A stretch of 64,000 bases of DNA. It comes from Phytopseudomonas dryadis. Its GTDB lineage: Bacteria > Pseudomonadota > Gammaproteobacteria > Pseudomonadales > Pseudomonadaceae. The notes under the pieces were generated by a model that did no database searches, was not told the DNA's origin, and worked only from the letters and a program-made list of their open reading frames with translations. The stretch lies in contig NZ_QJUM01000003.1 of NCBI RefSeq assembly GCF_004327355.1, forward strand, positions 1 through 64,000. The letters are read 5' to 3'. Positions 38,838-45,510 of the stretch are shown one piece after another (the first letter of the stretch is position 1; every line of letters begins with the position of its first letter). The translations under genes and the position numbers were made by a program.

Positions 38838-39908
38838 CTAGCGCAGTTGCTCTTCGCTGTAGTAGCCGCTCTGGTCCACCAGCACCTGGTGCCAGTTCTG
38901 CTGATTGACCAGCACCGGCGGGAGCAACTGCGTGGGCACGAGCATCACGCCGTTGTGGTAGGACTCCGTGTCGTTGACGCTCACCGGGCTGCCTTCCAGG
39001 GACGCATTCATCATCTGCGCGGCGGCCTTGGCCAGCGCGCGGGTGTCCTTGAACACCGTCGAGGACTGGTCGCCGCGGATGATGGCCTTGATGCTGGGGA
39101 TCTCGGCATCCTGACCGGTGACGATCGGCATGCTGGTATCGCCCGAGCCGTAGCCGACGCCGCGCAGAGAGGAGATCACGCCGATGGCGAGCTGGTCGTT
39201 GGCCGTGAGCACCGCATCCAGATGGCTGTTGCCGTAAAAGGCGCTCAGCAGGTTGTCCATGCGAGACTGGGCCTGGGAGCCTTCCCAGTTGGGTGTGGCC
39301 ACCTTGTCCAGGCTGACCTGGCCGCTTCTGACCACCAGCTTGCCGGAGTCGATATAGGGCTGCAGGACGGACATGCCGCCGGCATAGAAGACATGAGCGT
39401 TGTTATCGTCGGTCGAGCCGGCGAAGATTTCGAGGTTGAACGGCCCCTTGCCCTCGGCAAGCCCCAGCGCGTCGACGATGGACTGCGCTTGCAGTTGGCC
39501 AACCTTGAAGTTGTCGAAGGTGACGTAGTAGCTGAAGTCCTTCGAGTTGCGGATGAAGCGATCATAGGAGATCACCTCGATGCCCTGTTCCTTCGCCTGC
39601 TTGAGGACATCCGACATCGTCGTTCCATCGATCGGCGCGATGATGAGTCCTTTCACGCCTTTGACCAGCAGGTTTTCGATCTGCGACAGCTGGGTTGGCA
39701 CCTCGTACTGGGCATATTGCACGTCGGCTTCATAGCCAAGTTCCTCCAGTGCAGCGACCATGCTGCTGCCGTCGGTGACCCAGCGGGCTTCCGTCTTGGA
39801 CGGGAGTGAAATGCCAATGATGCCTTTCGAGTCCGATGCCTCATCGGAGCAGCCGGTAACGGCAACCGCCAATAACAAGGAAGCGGCAACGCTTATCAAT
39901 CTACGCAT
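38838..39908 (-). CDS. Sugar-binding lipoprotein of the ABC importer (ChvE/XylF-like)
   Basis: The 356-residue protein has a lipoprotein signal (lipobox AVTGC, then SDEASDS) and a type I periplasmic-binding fold. GIISLP-like start, LIIAPIDGTTMSDVL, the hinge segment VISYDRFIRNS and DAVLTANDQLAIGVISSL are typical of ChvE and XylF. An acylated binding protein is unusual for Gram-negative sugar importers, which mostly use free periplasmic ones. The start is ATG 39908, after AAGGGTG. It heads the ABC operon, 75 bp before the ATPase, and lies downstream of two dehydrogenase genes. Confidence 0.92.
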   Translation of the reverse strand: MRRLISVAASLLLAVAVTGCSDEASDSKGIIGISLPSKTEARWVTDGSSMVAALEELGYEADVQYAQYEVPTQLSQIENLLVKGVKGLIIAPIDGTTMSDVLKQAKEQGIEVISYDRFIRNSKDFSYYVTFDNFKVGQLQAQSIVDALGLAEGKGPFNLEIFAGSTDDNNAHVFYAGGMSVLQPYIDSGKLVVRSGQVSLDKVATPNWEGSQAQSRMDNLLSAFYGNSHLDAVLTANDQLAIGVISSLRGVGYGSGDTSMPIVTGQDAEIPSIKAIIRGDQSSTVFKDTRALAKAAAQMMNASLEGSPVSVNDTESYHNGVMLVPTQLLPPVLVNQQNWHQVLVDQSGYYSEEQLR

Positions 39909-40005
39909 GGTTTCACCCTTCATGAGGTGTCTTATTTTTGTCGAGCGGCTGCACTCCCCCCTTCCATGAGGGGGGCAGTACAACGCCCGTGCGAAAACCC
40001 GGGTT

Positions 40006-41094
40006 CTATGAGCCCAGTGGTACCTCTTGCCCGGCATTGGCCGAAGACTCGAACAGAGCCTTCAACAGCACATTGATGTTGTGCGCCTGGCTGGCCGGCA
40101 CTTGCGAGGGGGTTCCGGTGCGCAAGGCATTGACGAAGGCGGCCGCTTCCCGATCGAAGTAGATCGGATTGCCGATTTCGGCAATTTCAGGCGAATACAC
40201 GGTTTTGCGCACCGCCCAGACTTCCGGGAAACTGGTCTCGTTCCAGTGCGTCCAGCCTTGCGGATGGCCGTTCCTGCCGTCGTGGTAGAGCTTGTAGGAG
40301 GCAGGCATCGGGGTGGAATGCATCACACCATGGGTGCCATAGGCGGTGATATCCCAGCTCTCGGTCCACGGCATCGGGTCCCATGACATGAAGTCGATGG
40401 TCACCATCTTGTCGTCATAGTTGAGAACGGCGGCCGCCGCATCCTCGCGCGCACTCTCGCTCATCTGCCCCTCGAACTTGCTGATGCGCGCGTTCACCGA
40501 CTTCGGCATGCCGAAGTGCAGCAGGATGCGATCGATGGTATGGCAACCGATCACATAGAAGGCGCCACCCAGGTCGCCGGGTTGCTTCATGTGATTGGTG
40601 TCGGCCTCGTTGTGCGAACAGCCTGCGTGGGCGCGTACCTGCAGCACCTTGCCGATCTCGCCGCTGCGCAGCACCTGCTGCATCTTTTCCACCGAAGGTG
40701 CGAAGCGCCAGCAGTAGCCGACCTGGAACAGGTTGCCGGTGCGCTCGACCGCCTCGACGATGCGCTGGGTATCCGTGATGCCGCGGCCTGCCGGTTTTTC
40801 GCAGAGCACGGCCTTGCCTGCCTCCAGGGCTTCGATCGCCCAGTCGGCCATCAGGTAGCTCTTGGGGTGAACCAGCACGATGTGCACATTCGGATCGGCG
40901 AGGATTTCTTCCTTGCTACGCGCCTCCAGGCCCAGCGCGTCAACGAAGGGCTGCAACAGCGGACTGTCATCATAGGCGCCGTGAAAGCGCACATTTTCCA
41001 TGCGCTGGAAGGCTTTCACGCGGCCGGACGTGTGCGGATGCGTGATACCGAGGCAGGCAACGCCGAGCACAGGGTCACTGACTTTCTGGGACAT
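40006..41094 (-). CDS. Gfo/Idh/MocA-family oxidoreductase 1, catalytic Asp position replaced by Val
   Basis: The 362-residue protein has the family EKP motif (VLCEKPAGRG, which holds the conserved Lys) and a C-terminal sheet domain. Its N-terminal dinucleotide region (LGVACLGITHPHTSGRV) lacks a standard GxGxxG. Aligned on IolG, the catalytic pair D-x3-H becomes V-x3-H (GGAFYVIGCHTIDR), so the Asp is missing while the His remains. It may use altered chemistry, a different substrate orientation, or act non-oxidatively. It lies between the IolG-like gene and the ABC operon in the same direction. Confidence 0.85.
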   Translation of the reverse strand: MSQKVSDPVLGVACLGITHPHTSGRVKAFQRMENVRFHGAYDDSPLLQPFVDALGLEARSKEEILADPNVHIVLVHPKSYLMADWAIEALEAGKAVLCEKPAGRGITDTQRIVEAVERTGNLFQVGYCWRFAPSVEKMQQVLRSGEIGKVLQVRAHAGCSHNEADTNHMKQPGDLGGAFYVIGCHTIDRILLHFGMPKSVNARISKFEGQMSESAREDAAAAVLNYDDKMVTIDFMSWDPMPWTESWDITAYGTHGVMHSTPMPASYKLYHDGRNGHPQGWTHWNETSFPEVWAVRKTVYSPEIAEIGNPIYFDREAAAFVNALRTGTPSQVPASQAHNINVLLKALFESSANAGQEVPLGS

Positions 41095-41137
41095 CTTGGT
41101 CTCCTTCTCTTGTTATCTATGCTGGGTGAAACCGGGA

Positions 41138-42136
41138 TCACGCGACGCCGACGGCACGCCCCGTGCGCGCCGACTCGACGGCGCACTCGGCAAGGCGCAG
41201 GGCTTTCAGGCCGTCCTGCACGCCGGTCGGCAATGGCTTGTTCTCGATCAGCGCATCGACGAAGGCGTCGAGCTCGGACTTGTACGCTTGCTGGTAACGC
41301 TCCAGGAAGAAGTTGAGCAGCGGCTCGCGAGCGTCGGTTGACGCTTCCGTCCAGCGACGAATCGTGGTGGGACGCAGGTTGTCCTGAAGGAGCATGCCCT
41401 TGGAGCCGAACACCTCGATGCGCTGATCGTAGCCATAGACGGTGGCCCGGCAGTTGTTGATGTGGCACTGCTTGCCGGACGCGGTTTTCATCTGCAGCAT
41501 GACCGTGTCGTAGTCGTCGTACTTCTCCATCAGGTTCGGATCGACCAGGCGGCTGCCCACCGCACTCAGCTCCACCGGCTCCTCGCCCAGCAACCAGCGG
41601 CCGATGTCCAGGTCGTGAATGGTCATGTCGCGGAAAATGCCGCCCGAATGCTTGATGTAATCTTCGGGAGCCAGGCCCGGGTCACGGCTGCTGATGATCA
41701 CCTGGCGCACCTCGCCGATCTCACCGGCCACGATTGCAGCGTGCATCGCCGCGAAGGTGTTCTCGAAGCGACGGTTGAACGCCAGCATGACACGGCCATT
41801 CAGGCGCTCGACTTCCTCGACCGCCGCCAGGCTCTTGGCCATATCGAGGTCGATCGGCTTTTCGCAGAGCACAGCCTTGCCCTGGCGGATGGCGCGCAGC
41901 ATCAAGCCGATGTGCGTGTGAGTCGGCGTGCCGATGACGACGGCCTGAACATCGTTGCGATCGATGGCCGCTTCGCAGTCGGTCATCGCGTCGGCGCCCA
42001 GCGCACCTGCGAGACTCTGTGCGGCACTTGCATAGGGATCGGCAACGGCGATCAGCTTGGCCGATCGATTGGCCGCTACGTTGGTAGCATGGATTTTGCC
42101 GATGCGACCTGCACCGAGGACTGCGATTCCAACCAT
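41138..42136 (-). CDS. iolG: Inositol 2-dehydrogenase-like Gfo/Idh/MocA oxidoreductase
   Basis: The 332-residue enzyme has a clear NAD motif GAGRIGKIHA at residues 7-16, EKP in VLCEKPIDLDMAK and the catalytic D-x3-H as DMTIHDLDIGRWLLG. This is the Asp/His pair used by IolG to oxidise the axial hydroxyl of myo-inositol to an inosose. The exact substrate could be another cyclitol or a sugar. The start at 42136 follows AGGAG by six bases; a longer frame adds six residues. The closest upstream gene on this strand is a doubtful frame at 42188. Confidence 0.88.
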   Translation of the reverse strand: MVGIAVLGAGRIGKIHATNVAANRSAKLIAVADPYASAAQSLAGALGADAMTDCEAAIDRNDVQAVVIGTPTHTHIGLMLRAIRQGKAVLCEKPIDLDMAKSLAAVEEVERLNGRVMLAFNRRFENTFAAMHAAIVAGEIGEVRQVIISSRDPGLAPEDYIKHSGGIFRDMTIHDLDIGRWLLGEEPVELSAVGSRLVDPNLMEKYDDYDTVMLQMKTASGKQCHINNCRATVYGYDQRIEVFGSKGMLLQDNLRPTTIRRWTEASTDAREPLLNFFLERYQQAYKSELDAFVDALIENKPLPTGVQDGLKALRLAECAVESARTGRAVGVA

Positions 42137-42159
42137 TTCTATCTCCTGCTGCATTTTAG

Positions 42160-42178
42160 GTTTTTGTTAGAGAAAAAC
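42160..42178. promoter_or_regulatory. Palindrome upstream of iolG
   Basis: Perfect 6-bp arms GTTTTT and AAAAAC flank GTTAGAG, starting 24 bp before the iolG start. It resembles the element at 31576-31596 in arm composition and in its GTTA-beginning 7-base centre. It could be an operator or a hairpin in the mRNA leader. Confidence 0.45.
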
Positions 42179-42187
42179 AGGCGGGCC

Positions 42188-42676
42188 TCACGCTGCCCGG
42201 CTTGGAAGAAGTGGTTCTGCGAACGGCGCCGGCGGCGTGCCGGAGGCCTGCTTCGCCGCGGCCTCAGGGCCGATCGTCCCGGGCTCGGCGGACAGGCGGG
42301 GATCGGCGGCCTCGCCACGCGGCAGCGCGGCGCCAGTCGCTTCGAGTGCGCGATCGAGGGGGTTGACGCGGGCCAGCGGGAGAAACGCCATTGCCCCGTT
42401 CAGAGCCTGGGCAGCCGTGGTGCCGCCGCGAGCGAAAGCTTCCGGCATGCGCGCCGCATCGGGCTCGGCCAGGCGGGCAGATAGCGCAAAAGCGGGGTCA
42501 GCGGACAGTGCGTCGAGGGCAACCGGCGCGGACGATCGCGGCCCAACGGCGGGTTGCACAAGGAGACAGGGGGGAAAGGGAAGCGACAGTCCCTTGGGGC
42601 GCACATGAGCGGCGCACTGACGGCCCGAGCGGGACGCGTACCTAGAACTGGACCGTTCCAACATTGAGTGAGCCAT
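42188..42676 (-). CDS. Doubtful hypothetical frame, Ala/Pro-rich
   Basis: A 162-codon open frame runs from ATG 42676 toward iolG. Its product is low-complexity, rich in Ala, Pro, Arg and Ser, with no recognisable domain, signal peptide or good ribosome site. The opposite strand is also open over much of it, as expected from GC bias. It may be a remnant or simply the leader region of the iolG transcript. I list it only because the 650-bp gap between iolG and the LysR gene otherwise has no explanation. Confidence 0.2.
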   Translation of the reverse strand: MAHSMLERSSSRYASRSGRQCAAHVRPKGLSLPFPPCLLVQPAVGPRSSAPVALDALSADPAFALSARLAEPDAARMPEAFARGGTTAAQALNGAMAFLPLARVNPLDRALEATGAALPRGEAADPRLSAEPGTIGPEAAAKQASGTPPAPFAEPLLPSRAA

Positions 42677-42790
42677 GACTCTCTCCGCACTTATTCTTAT
42701 TTGTGGCGTGAGGGGAGTCTAGTTTCTCTCGGGGCATGAAAAAACACGTATATTTGGGAGACAGCTTCCCGGATACCAGGAAAATCAGGC

Positions 42791-43705
42791 ATGGATCCGT
42801 TCAAAGAGATGGAATTGTTCGTGCAGGTCGCCGATGCCGGCAGCATAAGCAAGGCTGCCGAGCAGCTGGGCTTGTCCGTATCGGCCGCCAGCCGGCACCT
42901 GATCGCCCTGGAAACCAGGCTCGGCGTGCGCCTGGTACAACGCACCACGCGCCAGTTGTCCCTGACGGAGATCGGCGCCGAGTTCTACAGACGCAGCAAG
43001 TCAGTCCTGGCGGACATGCGCGAGGCCGAAGACGTCGCTCGTGACGCCGTGGTCAAGCCGAGCGGCGTGCTGCGGGTAACCGCCTCGCTCTCGTTCTGCC
43101 TTCTTCATATCGAGCCGCTGCTGCCCGAGTTCACTCGCCGCTACCCTGAAATCAGCCTGGATATCGTGGCCGCCAACCGCTACCTCGACGTGATGGAGAA
43201 CAACGTCGATGTGGCGATCCGCACACGCCAGTTCGAAGCGGACAACAGCCTGACCATACGCCGGCTGGCCGAGACCCGGAGGATTCTGGCCGCCTCGCCG
43301 GCGTACCTGGAAAAGCATGGGATGCCCGAAGTGCCGATGGATCTCGTCCGCCACAAGATGCTGATCTATGACTACGCGGTGAACCCCACGGAACTCCCCT
43401 TCACCCGCAAGGGCGAGTCGATCACGGTGCGGACCCGCTCCTTCATTTCGACCAACGATGGACAGATCGTCCTGAAGTCGGCCCTCGATGACATGGGCAT
43501 ACTGGTTCAGCCCAAATACATCGTCTACGACAACCTGGTCCGCGGCGAACTGGTGCCCGTACTCGACCATTGGGATCTGCCGCGCCTCACCATGAACATC
43601 GCCTTCCAGACCCGCCGCCACATGCCGGCGAAGGTCCGCCTTTTCATCGACGCACTGGTACAGCGCTTCCGCGAGAACAACTACGAGAAGCTCTGGACGC
43701 AATAG
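42791..43705 (+). CDS. LysR-family regulator 2 of the catabolic island
   Basis: This 304-residue LysR protein is roughly half identical by eye to the regulator at 29653 over its whole length (same length, shared MD-F-E-ELFV start, SKAAE-L, AASRHL, LLHIEPLLPEF/HIAPLVPEF, ILVQPKYI, WDLPRLT, RRHMPAK). The helix-turn-helix covers residues about 1-60. It is divergent from iolG and lies upstream of the plus-strand NTF2-like and maleylacetate reductase genes. A strong dyad at 43752-43771 sits just after it, before those genes. Confidence 0.9.
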   Translation: MDPFKEMELFVQVADAGSISKAAEQLGLSVSAASRHLIALETRLGVRLVQRTTRQLSLTEIGAEFYRRSKSVLADMREAEDVARDAVVKPSGVLRVTASLSFCLLHIEPLLPEFTRRYPEISLDIVAANRYLDVMENNVDVAIRTRQFEADNSLTIRRLAETRRILAASPAYLEKHGMPEVPMDLVRHKMLIYDYAVNPTELPFTRKGESITVRTRSFISTNDGQIVLKSALDDMGILVQPKYIVYDNLVRGELVPVLDHWDLPRLTMNIAFQTRRHMPAKVRLFIDALVQRFRENNYEKLWTQ

Positions 43706-43751
43706 CGTCCGGCATGAGCCGCGCCCGCCCGGATTCAGGGATACGGCAGGA

Positions 43752-43771
43752 TTATTTCACCCATGAAATAA
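43752..43771. promoter_or_regulatory. Putative LysR-family operator, site 2
   Basis: A perfect 20-bp dyad, TTATTTCA-CCCA-TGAAATAA, lies 47 bp after the LysR stop and 147 bp before the NTF2-like start. It shares the TTTCA-N4-TGAAA core with the site at 29609-29622. AT-rich promoter-like DNA (TATTTTATATCGATAACC) follows. Confidence 0.65.
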
Positions 43772-43917
43772 AGATTTTCGCTGGCGATATTTTATATCGA
43801 TAACCGTAACTATAGGCTCGCCTCATTGAACCGGACGTCCAACCCGGTCCCTGTCGGTGTAGTGCCGCCCCTGCCTGGGGAGACTCCGCCCTTCCTCGAC
43901 AAGAACAAGAGGCGCTC

Positions 43918-44298
43918 ATGAACAGCACCATGGAGACGGAAACACTCATCCGAGCGCTGGAGGAAAAGCGTTACGCCGCCCTCGTCCTCGGCGATTTCGA
44001 CAGTGTCTTCGACCTCGCCCATCCCCACCTGAGCTACACCCACTCCAATGGCCTGGTCGATACCCGGGACAGCTACCGGCAAAAGTGCCGTGAGGGTCAC
44101 TACGTCTATCACCGCATCGAGCGACCGATTCACGCGGTACGGGTCCTTGGGGAGACGGCGCTGGTGTTTGCCGAAATGAACGGGGAAATAACCTCGGGCG
44201 GGGTGCGCAAGACATTGCGCAACAACACGCTGGCCGTCTGGTGCCTTCACAACGGCGAGTGGCGGCTCATCGCGTACCAGCCAACGCCGGTCAAATGA
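43918..44298 (+). CDS. NTF2-like (SnoaL/DUF4440-type) protein
   Basis: The 126-residue protein has the cone-shaped NTF2-like pattern: two N-terminal helices (LIRALEEKRYAALVLGDFDSVFDLAHPHLSYTHSNG) followed by four strands ending LAVWCLHNGEWRLIAYQ. The fold hosts dehydratases (scytalone dehydratase), isomerases and non-enzymes. A His (LAHPHLSYTHS) and an Asp are available in the pocket. It lies 84 bp upstream of the maleylacetate reductase in one operon, so a dehydratase or isomerase step feeding hydroxyquinol formation is an attractive but untested idea. Confidence 0.82.
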   Translation: MNSTMETETLIRALEEKRYAALVLGDFDSVFDLAHPHLSYTHSNGLVDTRDSYRQKCREGHYVYHRIERPIHAVRVLGETALVFAEMNGEITSGGVRKTLRNNTLAVWCLHNGEWRLIAYQPTPVK

Positions 44299-44382
44299 CC
44301 CCGGCGGCGCGCCTGCCTCGGGCGCCTGGCTTTTCCTCGAAACCATGACCTTCGGGCCATCCAAACCCAACAGGAATGCACC

Positions 44383-45453
44383 GTGACCATCTCGAACTTC
44401 ACCTATACCGGACTGCCTTCACGTGTCATTTTCGGCAAAGGTTCCCTGCAGCAACTGGAGGCCGAGATCGACAGGCTCGGCTCCCGCCGTGCGCTCGTTC
44501 TTTCGACTCCGGAGCAGCGAGCGCAGGCCGAGCGGATTGCCGCCATCCTGGGCGAGCGTGCCGCGGGAATCTTTGACAAAGCGGTCATGCACGTGCCGAT
44601 CGAAACCGCCCGCGAAGCACGCGAAGTCGCCAACAGGCTCGGCGCCGACTGTGCCATCGCGATCGGCGGCGGCTCCACCACCGGGCTGGGCAAAGCCATC
44701 GCGCTGGACTCGGGGCTGCCCATCCTGGCGATTCCGACGACCTATGCCGGCTCCGAGATGACCCCGGTCTACGGCCTGACTGAAAACGGCATCAAGAAGA
44801 CCGGCAAGGACCCGCGCGTCCTGCCCAAGACCGTCATCTATGACCCGGAACTCTCGCAGACGCTGCCCGTCGGGATGTCGGTGACCAGCGGCATGAACGC
44901 CATCGCCCATGCCGCCGAAGGGCTCTACGCCCAGGACGGAAACCCGGTCATGTCCCTGATCGCCGAAGAAGGCATCCGCGCCATGGCCGAAGGCCTTGGC
45001 CGTGTCACTGAAAAGCCGGACGACCTGGATGCACGCTCCGACTGCCTGTATGGCGCCTGGCTGTGCAGCACCGTGCTGGGCAACGTCGGCATGGCCCTGC
45101 ACCACAAGCTTTGCCACACCCTGGGCGGCAGCTTCAATCTGCCTCACGCCCAGACTCACACGGTCGTGCTGCCGCATGCGATCGCCTACAACGCCGCCGC
45201 CGTACCCGAGGCCGCAGCCCGCATCATCCGGGCCCTGGGCGGTGAACATGACTCTGCGGGCGGGGCGCTCTACGACCTGGCCAAGTCGCTGGGTGCGCCA
45301 TTGACGCTGCGGGAGCTGGGCCTCAGCGAAGCGGATCTCGACCGCGCGACCGACATTGCCCTGTCCAACCCGTACTGGAATCCGCGCCCAATCGAGCAGA
45401 AAGCCATTCGCGAACTGCTGCAGAACGCCTATGAGGGCAACCGTCCGGCCTGA
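44383..45453 (+). CDS. Maleylacetate reductase (iron-containing alcohol dehydrogenase family)
   Basis: The enzyme reduces maleylacetate to 3-oxoadipate with NAD(P)H, following intradiol cleavage of hydroxyquinol. The 356-residue protein has the maleylacetate reductase opening (FTYTGLPSRVIFGKGSL), the nucleotide loop GGGSTTGLGKAIAL, the segment IPTTYAGSEMTPVYGLTENGIKKTG and the His-bearing GMALHHKLCHTLGGSFNLPHAQTH. These match TftE/MacA-type enzymes. The start is GTG 44383, with CAGGA upstream. Together with the dioxygenase at 28573 it completes the lower hydroxyquinol pathway, though the two genes lie 15 kb apart. Confidence 0.92.
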   Translation: MTISNFTYTGLPSRVIFGKGSLQQLEAEIDRLGSRRALVLSTPEQRAQAERIAAILGERAAGIFDKAVMHVPIETAREAREVANRLGADCAIAIGGGSTTGLGKAIALDSGLPILAIPTTYAGSEMTPVYGLTENGIKKTGKDPRVLPKTVIYDPELSQTLPVGMSVTSGMNAIAHAAEGLYAQDGNPVMSLIAEEGIRAMAEGLGRVTEKPDDLDARSDCLYGAWLCSTVLGNVGMALHHKLCHTLGGSFNLPHAQTHTVVLPHAIAYNAAAVPEAAARIIRALGGEHDSAGGALYDLAKSLGAPLTLRELGLSEADLDRATDIALSNPYWNPRPIEQKAIRELLQNAYEGNRPA

Positions 45454-45510
45454 TGCCCGGCGCTGGCGCGGCCCACGCCATGGGCATGGCGGTCAGCGAT
45501 GCCGAGGCGT

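Noticed and set aside
42237..42645. Plus-strand frames between iolG and the second LysR gene
   Set aside because: Ala/Arg/Ser-rich sequence without start signals; overlaps an equally weak minus-strand frame.
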